Program-made: the position numbers and the translations under genes
Source of the DNA: Megalopta genalis
Lineage: Eukaryota; Arthropoda; Insecta; Hymenoptera; Halictidae
DNA length: 64,000 nucleotides
Assembly: GCF_051020955.1 (NCBI RefSeq)
Contig: NC_135018.1
Coordinates: 25,385,271 to 25,449,270 of the forward strand
Reading direction: 5' to 3'
The notes under the pieces: generated by a model
Databases searched by the model: none
Told to the model about the DNA's origin: nothing
The model's input: only the letters and a program-made list of their open reading frames with translations
Shown: positions 12,660 through 24,600 of the stretch, piece by piece
How positions within the stretch are numbered: position 1 is the stretch's first letter
Layout of the letters: every line of letters starts with the position of its first letter

Positions 12660-15600
12660 AATATCTTTTGAGATTATTATAGCAAAACAATATTTCAAAG
12701 CTCATTTTTAATATTACACACATAGATTTTCGATGAGCAATCGACAAGATTATAAAAGTCGGGCATAGAGTGTGCGAATATTTCTTTACGTCGTTGCACA
12801 TGTTCATTTCCGAATCTACCGATTCATCAAGGTCTCCAATAAACTCGTCACTCAACAGATTCCATTGATGCACACGATAACTGTTCTTTGGTAATGAACG
12901 CTGCCTGGTCTGTCAGTAAATACACTCCGTTCCCTTCACATCCGAGTGTATACCGATCGAACGATATTTCTGACACCGACTATTACGATGCACTATTTAC
13001 TGGATTATCCGAATGGCACAAAAGGCGCATAGTTAGGAGCACGCGTGAACATCAATCTTGACGACGACGGGACGGGTCGGGGCGCTTTAACGCCGCGTCA
13101 TCGGCGTCGTTCTTCCGCGTAACGGAAGAAGTTCGCGAAGTGTTCGCAGAAAATCCGTGGCAAACTTGAAAAGGCCGCGGCTAAGACTTTCTAATTCGTC
13201 GACACGGATCTGTCTAACGACGAGGCGGATTAGCGTCACGTATAATTGAGCCGGCAGAACGCAAGGACGCCGAGAGCTCGTAAAGCTCAAGCGAGCGTAA
13301 AAATGGCGGTGTAGTTCGCAAGTCCAGTGGCATCCGCGGCTATCCCAGGAATCAAAACGCGATTATGTTGGCTCCACCGTTACCTCTTCGCCGTGTCTCA
13401 TCGGCCGTATCGGCCGACATTGCGATCACCCGCGAGAAACGTCCGACTTTGCCATCCTGCAACCACAGGCTTCCAAACTTGCGTAACCCTGATACAATTG
13501 TGCGTGATCGTTTCGCAAAAATCGGTCAACTTGCTTTCTTCTATTGCGTGGTTGCTGATTGCAGGGCTCCTTAAAAGAAAAAATACAAAATTCTCGGTGA
13601 CAACAAATATTCTCTTATTTGTGACAAGGCTACTTTTGATGGATACAGTGGGTAACGAAAATATTCAAACACTAGTATAACTTTGACTTCTACGCCATAT
13701 ATTTAAATAAACATACGTTGAAGGTTAAAAAATCCTTTACGGTATATTAGAGTATATAAATGTCAAAATACAAGAAACATTTGATTTAGTATAAAACAAT
13801 TCAGTTGAAAAGTTGTAAAAATAAATTATTTTTTAATTTTTATTACCAGTTTTATGCTTCGATTTTTTAACAATATATATATCTCAAGAAGATTGACGTT
13901 TTAAAAATGATTTTTTATTTATGATCGATATCGTTGTATGTCTCTATTTTACACGATTTTATGATTTGTTTATAGTATGTTTTTTTTTCTTGCAACTTGT
14001 ATGACCAAATGCAATGCATACTTCTGGGTTATATCTATACGTATATAAGAATTTTATATTCCCCTGGTAGCATTTGTCATTTATACTGTGTAATTTCCTT
14101 TGATTTTCATTTTCCTTTTGCAAATATCAGTTATCAAATGTAATAAATATCAAAATGTTGTAATATCAGTGTAAATAGAACGATATCACAAATATTCCAG
14201 ACCACTCTATTACATATTTCACCTGGTCTTAAAAGAATTACATAAGGACATCGATTTTTTTCCATATATTTATACAGTCTAAACATTGATAATACAGTAA
14301 CATTTCATTTTTGTTATGCACACGTTAATCATGTTAATTACTTAAGGAATACGCCATTCTGTTCCGAGAGGAGTCAAATCGAATTGCAGCGCGCAATACC
14401 TTTGATCCTGCGGTTCATTGGGATCGTTCGAAGGATAATTGTTTGAACTTCGTACCTGATTGTTCAATGTACAGTTAGGTCGGTCTTAGGGATACAGACA
14501 CAAATCTTCTAATTTCATGATTATTAACCTTAAGGACCTGCAGCATGAAAAATGGAAGGAGCAATGATAGAAATATGCGCCATCTTACAGTCTACATTAA
14601 ATCTTTAAATAGTTTTTTTTTAAACAACATGAAAGTCGCAAGGATGCGTTATCACTTCGGACTTATAGCAAAATGATGTGTATCTAACAAACCACTGAAA
14701 TCCACATGTTTTCCAGAAGCTCCTTCTCCAACTGTGAAAGTAGTAACTATATTTAAATATATGTGTAATAACTTATTGTAAGTGTATACATGAAATCAAG
14801 ATCTCTAGCAATAATTTCATTCCTGCGTAATGATGCAGGCTGCATCGCGTCAGTTTGCTAATTAAGTCAAATAGTTAGTAAGTGATCCTTTAAAAATAGT
14901 TATTCGAACATCGAATAAGTAATCACATGGAAAAGTCATCCGACCTCATTTTTATTTATTTACTTCCTTCTTGGTAACAAAAGTCCACATAATAAAATAG
15001 ATGACTCTTATTTCATTATATTATCTTATTGTTTGTAATTTTAATTCATAAATGTGCACTATTTTAATCAGATGATGTCCATAGTAGAATTAATGAATAT
15101 ACAGATTTAGCGATCCTTGCAGATGGCGATGTTACGATTACGTAGGAAACTGTGTTAATCTGCGATATTTTTGCAGAAAGTTGCTCACAAAACACTTCTC
15201 TCTGATAGTTATTGTATCATTACTATTCATTAAGTTTCTATTTTGATCATCACCGATTTGCTGTTTCTTAATTTGCAACGAAGCAGGGATCGAGTATTGC
15301 TTTTGTGACTACTAAGTTTGGTATTGCGATCATTAAGAAACAAATGGCATAGAAAGTGCAATTAACCGAGAAACATGTTTCGAAGCTGCATCGAAGTAAT
15401 TAGCCGTGAGTTTGTACTCCAAAATTGGTATTGATTTGTTGACATCCAGTCCATTAACTTGTTCTGTTCGTTCCTACTTCTCTTTCCATTTAAACATAGA
15501 TATAGAAGTTATCAACCTATAACGGAGATGCAGAATATACCGATAATTTAGCAAAGCAAAAGCCATGCCAACTTTCACTCTTATCCACGAGATCACCTTT

Positions 15601-16600
15601 CCTCTTCCCGCCGTACTCCATCGAACCGATCCATAGTTTCTCAGAGAAATTCCTTGGGAAATTACACAGAATAAGAGGGACACCTACAATTTCAATGACC
15701 TCTCCATATGTTGTCACGATAAACATTCTGGACAACTTTCGATATAGTATATAATAAATAGTCTCTTTTGATTTTTGAGACGTTTGCAAAAATATGATCA
15801 CCAATATGTATATTCGGTACTAAATATTTGTTAAGGTTTCTTCTTAAATTATGGGTGAATATTCATGGTACTTAATCTAATTAAAGAATTTGACCCCATT
15901 CCAAACTAATTTATTATGAAAATATTATTTCTATTATTTAGAATTATGAGAAGTGGGTTCAGGAGTCTCTCCTTCATTTTTACTTCATAATATGTATATA
16001 TACATGGTCAAGATCACTTTAGTTCACTCATTTTTAAAATTGGCCAAACCATGTATCAATAAGATTTTGCAAACCTTTAGCCATCATAAAGTAGCTTTTG
16101 TTCAAATAATGAAGATTTCACGTTATTATAGCTTCTGTGATTGATAAATGAAGAGTGACTAAAATTGGGAATTCAAGGAGTTTTTAAGTCGGTGCAGTTT
16201 TAATAACACTTAAAGTATATCGAAAATTTCGATTTACTCCAAGTAAACAAAAATTTTACATTTCTGTAGATACTATTATTTATATACAATATTTACAATG
16301 TAGAATTTATTTGTGTGATTATTTCCTAACATTAGGTAACAAAAAAGGAATGAAGAGACGGAAAACGAAGTTTTAACATATCGCAGACCACCAACACTTT
16401 CATTCACATGTTCCAGTTTCTTCTAATATTTCGTAATTGAACTTTTTTGTGACGTTTTCCCTTTCTCGTGATGCCTTTGTTCGCTGCTGGAGACAACAAT
16501 TAACGCAATCCGCCGAATTGCGCAAATGTAAACGACAATAGTTATCAAAACTATAATCTCGACAACTTTAATATGTGAATTAAAATTTGTATTTTATTAT
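12660..16600. other. Intergenic DNA with one GC-rich block at 13020-13560
   Basis: Mostly AT-rich DNA without supported genes. The block 13020-13560 is GC- and CpG-rich with several overlapping open frames and could be a promoter or conserved regulatory island. I see no signal peptide, domain or consistent exon structure in it. The rest holds no recognisable RNA gene or transposon. Confidence 0.4.
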
Positions 16601-16623
16601 CTACACTTCACATTTAAATACTA

Positions 16624-16629
16624 TTTATT
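16624..16629 (-). terminator. Candidate polyadenylation signal for TMA16
   Basis: AATAAA on the minus strand about 145 bp beyond the TMA16 stop codon. A second AATAAA lies at 16593-16598. Assigned by position only. Confidence 0.4.
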
Positions 16630-16772
16630 TCTACGTAATGGTTGTTATATGGTATAAACCCTTATTAAACAAGTTCTACTTGTTAAACAAAAATCGAATT
16701 ACATTATCAAATAAAATGTAGTATATTTTATCGTTTTGTCCAATTACAATTGTAATCTTACAATTGTTCCAA

Positions 16773-17623
16773 TTATTTGCTTGCCTTTTGTAATGCATCA
16801 TTTAAATGCTTCCTGCCAAATCTCCTGAATTTGAAATTGGTCAAATATCTTAACTCGCCATTCCAGTTTTTTAACATGCTGCATTGAGATGCATTTAAAA
16901 TATCAGGAATTTCTAAGATAACAAATATTAATGTAGACACTCTGAATGTAAAAATAATTCTCTAAAGTCTTTTACCTATTCCACACGTATTATACTCTTC
17001 TAATTCACGTTCCTTGGTCATCCTTAACACATCTTCTCTACTTGCGTGTTGTCTATTCTTCCTTCCACCTATTGAATGTTTTATATTAATTTGTTCTAAT
17101 TCTTCGTCATTTCTTCCTATGTACCTGCAAACCACAAAGAAAATCATAATTTCAATTGCCTGTTCTGAATTCTCATGTACGTACATTTCTAACAATCGAG
17201 CAACTAATTCAGGAGTGTAAGGGCAAACATCTGGTACCATATGTTCCTGTATCCACAACATTTTCTCTCCTATTAGATTCTGTTTTATTAAGCCTGCTAC
17301 TTTTGCTTTCTGCCTATTCGAGATTCTAAAACAAAACGTAATTATTCAGAACCTATTCCATGGCAACTTATATAACTGCATATAATTAAATATTTAAATA
17401 ATGAGATAGTTGATTGATGTACATACTTCTTAGTTTTTTTTACAATGGCAATAGATTTTCTACTACTTGGATGGGCAATTTTCTTAGCCTTCAAGTATTC
17501 CTTTTTCATTGCAGTAGACTGTAAAGAAAATACTTATAGAAACTTAATATATATAAGAATGAGAAGATATCGAACTAGAATATAAACTCATATACTTAAT
17601 AAAAACTGGATAATACTGACCAT
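16773..17623 (-). CDS. TMA16: Translation machinery-associated protein 16 (TMA16)
   Basis: Five coding exons on the minus strand join in one frame: 17621-17623 (ATG only), 17427-17518, 17185-17325, 16976-17124 and 16773-16912, giving 525 nt and 174 aa. All introns are short GT-AG and every phase agrees. The product matches the TMA16 family (human about 200 aa). It has a basic N-terminus with KKIAHPSSRK, then LIGEKMLWIQEHM, ELVARLLEMYI, DEELEQINIKHSIGGR, RQHASREDVLRMTKERELEEY and EIPDILNA. TMA16 is a small nucleolar or ribosome-associated protein that acts in early 60S subunit assembly. The C-terminus (WNGELRYLTNFKFRRF) is short and lacks the acidic tail of the human protein. The start codon lies directly before the first donor (GTCAGT), and the next exon's second ATG could give a slightly shorter product. 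The secreted-protein gene at 18695 is transcribed away from it. Confidence 0.93.
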
Positions 17624-18300
17624 GGTTGTATCTTTTACGTTCTGAAATTTCTAACCTATAATGTTTAAAAGCAGAACATGTGTACACTACAGGTGATTAC
17701 AGGCACAGACTTAGAATCCATACAGACATTGCATCCTATGGACTTTCCTGACTTAGCTTTGAAGGGCTCTAGAGCCTTCTTACCATTTCGTGTCGCGATC
17801 AACATTACCGATAGCTCATGAAAAATAGGCTCGTTAGCAAGAAGCGAATATCCTGTATATTTCATTTCTACTACGAGTGCTGAATATTATTTGTAGGCAA
17901 TAAGCATGCGATGGTACATTGTATAGCAATAGTTTTATACATTTTTTCTTGCAGATGAGTATATATTTACAATGATAATAAATTTATAAACTATAGAGTG
18001 CTAGCATTCTTGAGGAATATTTTCCCCTTGTTTCCCTAATAATTTAGGCCTTGTTCTCAATATTTTAAATTTGATATTTATTTTTATGTATCTTTTATTT
18101 TATAATAATATCTTTCAATACTGATAGAGACATTGTTATACTGTATACCAGACCTCGTCAAGAATAACCCAGATCATAAACTTGGGAAAAATCATTCGAT
18201 TTTCAGAACACTTTGAATCGATTTGAAAATACAATTGCATGGAAATTTTCGAATCTATTACATACTTCGAATCAATAAATATACAAGACGGGTAATAATA
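17624..18300 (-). promoter_or_regulatory. Upstream region/5' UTR of TMA16 with possible upstream ORF
   Basis: An open frame of 66 codons (17865 to 17665, minus) precedes TMA16. It contains a consensus donor (ATG followed by GTAAGAAGG, intron from 17783), and acceptor-like TTATAG and TTTCAG sites lie shortly before the TMA16 ATG. This could be a spliced 5' leader with an upstream ORF, or nothing. The protein is not recognisable. Confidence 0.25.
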
Positions 18301-18694
18301 GCTTCAACCCTTCTGAATCCTTCAATCCTAATAGAATTTAATTTTCTTCAATGTACATATTACAGTAAAAATTAGTTACCAATCGTTAGTAACAGTCAAC
18401 GTGTAAACAAATTAAAAAATTAAGTGTATTATTTAAATTGCATGCAATTTCGTTGAGTAGATAAAATAAGATTGTTTTCAGATAAATTCGTTACAGACTG
18501 TGACGAATGACACGCCTGCGCACTGCACTAATCAATGTTCAAAATTTTCAACTGTTTCTACTTGCGTACAATATGATTAATAGGATTAATATTGGCGTTA
18601 ACCTGTTTTAAATGTTTACATTTTTACTAGTACTGTATTAAGGAAGAATTTTATAAAATTTTTTAAGACCTTATAAAATCTTTATAAGTGAAGA

Positions 18695-21058
18695 ATGAGA
18701 GCGGGAACTCTTTTTATATTTTCATTTCTATTAAGTTGTATAACCTACGGGACAAGTTTCGGTAGGAAAAGACCTTCGAGCTGTTGCAAATGTAACGAGC
18801 AAACTTTAAGTGAAGCAGATACTTGTGACGAAGATGAAGAAAAAATAGCCGACTATTACTACGGCTGCGATCCAACCAAATTCGGCATTGTGCAAAAGAT
18901 TCCATACTTTCGTACTTACCCAACATGCGACACGTTGCAAATTGATTTCTCCTCGGCCTGCATTAGATGCGGAATGTGTCTTGCTATCGCTGAAAAGGTT
19001 TACCACATATTGTCCCACTTTTTAATAGAGTACTTTACGTATTCAAAAAAACTTTCTAAAACCGAGATACATCCTTCGTAAAAAAAATAAATAAAAAGGA
19101 AGAATAATATTATGTAAGAATAGATTGTGTAAGAAAAAATTGTCTGTAATGTTAATCATTATATAAAACAATAACAAGCGAGAGTAGGCTTGCGACAACT
19201 AGTTTATCTTAATTTAAAATGCAGTATCTATGATCTATGCACTAATTTAAAAGTATTATTTGTACATGCTAATGCTAATCCTAACATACTAAAATGTTAC
19301 ACTCTGCAAAGTATTTGTTCTCTTAGATAAATCAAACCTTGCTGGATGTCCACGAAATGATGTCACCAAGTGCGTGTTTAAACGACACTGAAGTCGAACT
19401 CCTTTTGAGAACCATCTGCGACCACTCGTTCAGATAGTACGTTCATGTAACAACCGTTTCTTTAATAATCGCTTTTACTTTAACATAAGGATGAAATCAT
19501 TACTTTGGATACGGTTAATTGATTGCACAGCTACAGTCTCAGAGAACACGAGGGGAACAAATTCATTTGCGACGACATACCCGGCTTCACTTTATTGTCC
19601 ACGTCAGCGGACGGACTTTGGGAAAACAAGTCAGTAATATATTGCCGGAATGGAATAAAAATACAGTAAATTCTCCCCAATTTTCTTTCAGATTGTAAAC
19701 AAAAATGGACAATTTGGGAATAGAAGAGGTGCAAGGTTCGAATAATCGTATCTCCTTTTACGAAATTATCCATTATTGTTTACAAGCTGAAGGAAAATTA
19801 GGAAGAATTTACTGTATTCCGACTTTCTTAAATGAGCCGTTTATTTTGCAAGTGGCATAAGTCACTTTACCGTAATGAAAAGTGGTGATTTTTTAATGTT
19901 TATACGAAATTATTTATACTGAGAAAAATATCAGTATCCTGAGATAACAAATACAAGTAAATCTTCTCGAAAGTCAGCATCCATATTTTTAATAATAAAA
20001 CGCAAACCCTTAAATATATCGACTTAAAAACAAAGTGACTTATGCCACTTTCAAAATAAACGGCTCAAATTAGAATCAAGTTGAATGAGATATGTACTTG
20101 AAGAAATAAAAGCGAGTGCATTGCAAGTAACATGGAGAAACCTTCGTAATCTTTATTGTTTCTTCATTATAAGATTGTTTTTCGTTAAAAATTATCCGAA
20201 CGTTAATTATAGAAGCAACTTCATGAACGAACGTTTTATTGCACAGTGCCGCAAGTTTGCGGAATATTTTTTGAAATTTATGATTGACATATGTCTGCGG
20301 AAAATCACCGACGACCACTACAATTTTTCCTGAATAAAGGCTTCAACTAGATATACGTCTTGGTGGTTCAACATTATCTAATCATTGAGGATTCACTATT
20401 ACCTAATGTATTACTATACACAATTCGTTTCTTCGTTTCTTCCTGAGATTATTTGAAGTAACTTTTTCCTTGGCGAAAATACAATCCGCGGCTTTGCTTG
20501 ACAAGCGAGATCAATTGGCGCGTGACGGCCGAGCCAATAAGTGGAAATGGGCTTCGTGCGCTTGCTGGCTGGTCCGCCACGCGCCTTATCGTGCTCGCGT
20601 CTTATTGGTCAGTGTTTTTCGTTAATATTTCGTAAACAAAGCCGCGGATTGCATTTTCGCTTTACGAGATTACCATTTCCGGATTACGAGACATTTTCCG
20701 GACACCCTGTATATTTGCTTTATTTTAACTGTGTTTTCCGTAGACTGAAGGATCTATGCAATTATTACCTGGATGAAATCGGCGAATCGATATTATACGA
20801 ACGATGGCAGGAATGGTGCAACGACGACGAAAGCTCTGCCGAATTGTCGGACGTTATATGCCGGTAATAAGAAAGAAATAATTAAGCGATAATTACTGTC
20901 AGTTTCTTACTCGATTATTCCATAGAAACGAAATGAGTTTGCTGCGAGACTGCAGAAATATGAAAAATCCGGAGAAGTATGGATTCCCTTCGAACACCTA
21001 CAACGCTAAAGTGAAAATCACTGCGACATATTATGACAAATACGGTGGGCGCTCCTAA
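18695..21058 (+). CDS. Secreted cysteine-rich protein, family unknown (three-exon model)
   Basis: The exon from 18695 starts with ATG and a signal peptide (MRAGTLFIFSFLLSCITYGT). A cysteine-rich mature part follows: SCCKC, DTC, YGC, PTC, then ACIRCGMC. Two downstream exons are well defined: 20744-20863 (LCNYYLDEIGES, RWQEWC, DVIC) and 20926-21058 (RNEMSLLRDCRNMKN, ending YGGRS). They join in phase across GTAATA/CATAG sites, and an AATAAA follows at 21188. The first intron is uncertain. A donor at 19038 (AC then GTATTC) fits the phase-2 acceptor at 20743 and gives 198 aa. A weaker option uses GTTTAC after AIAEK with an AAG acceptor. The first exon is open to a stop at 19081, so an unspliced short form of 128 aa is also possible. 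The spacing CxxCxxC then single Cys residues recalls saposin- or canopy-like folds, but I do not recognise the family. Confidence 0.55.
19664..19814. mobile_element. Palindromic pogo/Tc1-like MITE, copy C
   Basis: Runs from CAGTAAATTCTCCCCAATTT to GGAAGAATTTACTG, flanked by TA on both sides (19662-19663, 19815-19816). The two arms are complementary and the central part of the palindrome is deleted. It lies in the first intron of the secreted-protein gene, 29 bp from the next MITE. Confidence 0.9.
19843..20066. mobile_element. Short MITE sharing ends with the 8474-9602 transposon
   Basis: The inverted termini start GAGCCGTTTATTTTG and end CAAAATAAACGGCTC, continuing to the GTGGCATAAGTCACTTT motif. 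The 4-bp AAAT flanks both ends and is the likely target duplication. In reverse complement, nearly the whole element matches the left 232 bp of the transposon at 8474. It is non-autonomous. Confidence 0.9.
20455..20715. mobile_element. GC-rich foldback element, copy 1
   Basis: The left arm (GGCGAAAATACAATCCGCGG near 20474) is complementary to the right arm (AAAGCCGCGGATTGCATTTT near 20639), around a centre with further GC-rich complementary segments. It ends ACACCCTGTATA. A second copy is at 31243-31530. The right end lies about 30 bp upstream of the acceptor for the 20744 exon. Confidence 0.75.
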
Positions 21059-21187
21059 CGACCCAAAAACAAAGAAGCCTAAGACGGAATCATCTTAGCA
21101 AATCATACAGATACAAATGTTTGACAACCAAAAACTGCAAACGCTCTTTTTATTTGTTACATTTTCTTACACAACCGCGTAGAACTT

Positions 21188-21193
21188 AATAAA
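21188..21193 (+). terminator. Candidate polyadenylation signal of the secreted-protein gene
   Basis: AATAAA 130 bp after the stop codon at 21056-21058. It supports 20926-21058 as a terminal exon. Confidence 0.45.
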
Positions 21194-21699
21194 ATATTGA
21201 GACTAAGGGAAACATTTACGTTCACGTTCTTTACATATGATTATACACTTCCGCGTCATTTACATCGTCGAATCAATTCCAGAAATCCACATTCAGATGG
21301 ACTTCGCCCGATTTGCTCCGGGCACAATCAATCTTCGTTAGACCATCGCAAAAAATCGCAGTTAGTATCGCGTGCAAGATTTTAAGTGGCTCCTAAGCGT
21401 ATTCATTTCATAACCGCTAAAATAAATATATAATATTCTTGTGCGGGTTTTTCCGTATCCAGAGCTCGATGTGTGGCACGCGATGCCGTCTGCCGTTTGT
21501 TAAAAAAGAAAAAAGTAACAACAATGTAATAGTAATATAATATAATGGTAATAACAACAATGATGACAATAACGACAAAATTCTAGTTCGTAACGTTCGT
21601 ATACATGAGGATCCAATCATAGGGTTTCGCGTCGGTACTGCGAGGGTGATTTTTGAATACTTATAAAATAATTTTTTGGGGCTAATAGACGGCTCTATG

Positions 21700-24600
21700 T
21701 CATTCGTGGAAGGGAAAAACTAGGCTACTGTCATTAGAATTGTTCTTCTCGTCGCGTCTGTACTTCGTCAGCAGGTCAGACAGTTTCGCTCTGGTGAGAC
21801 CGGCCTGTCTTCGGCGGTTCTGTAATCGTGAATCGAGACAGGAACGGTCGATTTTTTCGTCCGTGTGATCCGTTCCAAGCGCGTCCCTCATCTTGGATGG
21901 TCCACCAGACGTTCGTAGATCAGGAGTGGAAGGACCCGCCACGAAGTTCTCCTTTGCTTTCGTTTGACCGTACTGCGTCCCGTCGCTAAGTCGAAGATCG
22001 TTCTGTCTCTTGCGATGGGAATGGAGATGCAGATGATGAAAATGTGGTAGATGGGGCAAGTGTGACAGGCTCGACATCAGATGACGCTGACGCATCCTTC
22101 GAACTATAACGTCCTTCATCTGCTGCCTCTTGTTCCAGATCCTCTCGGCAATCCAGATCGAAATTGCTGTCAGTCCGCCAGCGATCAGAATGAAGAAGGC
22201 AGAGTAGACGTCAGCCAGCCTGGCGCTATGGAAGGTGGTCGACGATTTGCATTGTGGCATTTCCGGTAACATTCGTTCCGTGATCCGATTCTGAACGCCT
22301 CGTTCACGTATTTTCAGAATGCTGGAAATTGCACCAGTTAATATACTTTTGACGAACACTCGACACCATTTTATCATAGCAAAATACAGTAAATTCTCCC
22401 TAATTTTCCTTCAGCTTGTAAACAAAAATCGACAATTTGGAAAGAGGAAATACGATTAATCGAACTCTCCGCCCCGTTTTTATAATTATTGACAATAGGC
22501 AACTATAAATACGAGCCGCGAGGCTCGAATAATCGGATCTCCTCTTCCCAAATTGTCCATTTTTGTTTACAAGCTGTAGGAAAATTAGGGAGAATTTACT
22601 GTACTGCGAAGAACTACGTTGACAATTCTCAACATTTCAATACTGTAGAACTTCTGTATTACGAACAGAATATCTTAAAGCTTTATATTTATGGGTTCAC
22701 TTGATTTATCCTTCAAAAGTCTTCATTGGAAGAAGCAGAATAATCTGAGAAATGATTATTTTTTTAGAAGTTTTTTTTAACGCAGCCTCGAAATGCAACA
22801 TTGGCGTGCCATCATTTTATTATCCACTGAAATCTTCACCGAGGATAGCGTGTTCAATGAAAATCAGTTAATCTAATAGTTATGTTCAAATATTCCCACG
22901 AGACTATTAGGTTTCGCTTATATAAAAAGACTCTGTAACAAATATCGAAAACCATAAACTCTTAAATGGCATTATGGAATTATTACTATCATATGTACCT
23001 ACTTTAGATTAATAATCTTTTTGTAGGGGCATGAGTGAGCCATTGGTAGAGCAACCATCGTGAAGGTTTGAGGAAGTGGCAGTTCCTTCAGGGTACATCG
23101 TTCTTGTATTAACGTCGTTCGGAGAGCACGCCGCGCGAGGGTGGCGCTGACGAAGAAACCGTATTGTCCCTGTGCTGCTTTCGTCAGACCGAAAGTGGTA
23201 TCTAACCGAGATTCTCGATTGTTGAACGCGCTTATGTAAAGCTCGCGAAGGCTGCTATCGTTCACATTCTACGAAAAACAATGATGAACGAAGTCGTTCA
23301 ATATAAAGAATTAACTGTGGAAGTATTCACTCGTTTGAAAAATAAGTTCATTATTTTTATAAAATAATGCGAAATAGTTACTTTTCGCGCTCCGTGTATC
23401 TTGTGTTAACTATGTTTAGCCATTAGACTTGTTATACTTTTATCTTAAACATCTATACTACTAAATTTATTTGTATTTTTATCAAATTGTTGAGACTGTA
23501 ATCGTGCTATGACTAAATGCACTTACTTTTATTTGTTCCTGCATAAAATGTTCTGAATTGCACAAAATTTCTGGATTCGCCGAAATTTCGATGTTTTGAA
23601 ATCAATACGGCTTGGAGTCTGTTCGATTTACGACGCAAAAATTCCAATCAGAATTACATATCGTGAAATAAATCATCAGGTTAAAGCGTTTGAGAAATCA
23701 CGTAACAAAAAAATTGCTCATTTATCATCGTTTAGTGATCTTTAGACTGCGAAACTTTACATACATTTTCGCTTGTGAAATTAATTTTATGGAAATTTAC
23801 TACTTAATAGAGCTCAGTATGCGCGTAATAAATTTTTGTTAATAAAGTTGGACTGGTGATCTTACCCGAATATACTCGTCGTCGGTTATGCTGTATCCTA
23901 ATTTAAAGTTGTGTGAGAGGAGATCGTTAATTGACTTAATGCCACTTGCTTGGACCGATAATATGGAGGTAATAAAACCAGCATAGGCGTTGTACGTTAC
24001 TAATGCGAACATCAGGCTAAATAATAAAACAGTCTTCCCTGACGGATTGCGAGGTGTCCACGCAGAACCTGCGTGTAAAGGTCATAGTTACAATACCGAT
24101 TTGAATATTTTACGCAAAAACATATATGAATACCTTATCAAATACAATATTATAGATGTTCTTTATTATATGTAGCAATCAGTAAATCTACTATTAAATG
24201 ATACATAATAGAATAGTAACATAATTTTAACATGATTTCATTTTATTTTTGTGCTTTAGAGAAACAGTGTAATATGTTATGAAAGAATATCGAATGTTTC
24301 TAAAGAATGGTATTCTTTGGTTTTCTTTAAATAGCGTATAATTTATGCACGGTTTAACAATTGCCTTTACTATCCAATTTATATCTTAAGGAAGGATTAT
24401 GTTTTTTGAGTATGCAGAAAATCGATTTTCTCGAAGAATATTCTCAAAGTTATTCATTAAAGAAGTTATACATCGATATCTTTTTACCAAAAATAAGTAA
24501 TCCTCCCATTAAGGAACATTAATTTCGATTCGTTTGTTTATCAAACCTTGCATGCACATTATGCTAATGCACAATAAAGCGGTCTCCCCAATGCCAACAT

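Noticed and set aside
20085..20333. Plus-strand ORF between two mobile elements in the secreted-protein gene
   Set aside because: It has CRKFAEYFLKF-like texture but no splice sites fitting the neighbouring exons.
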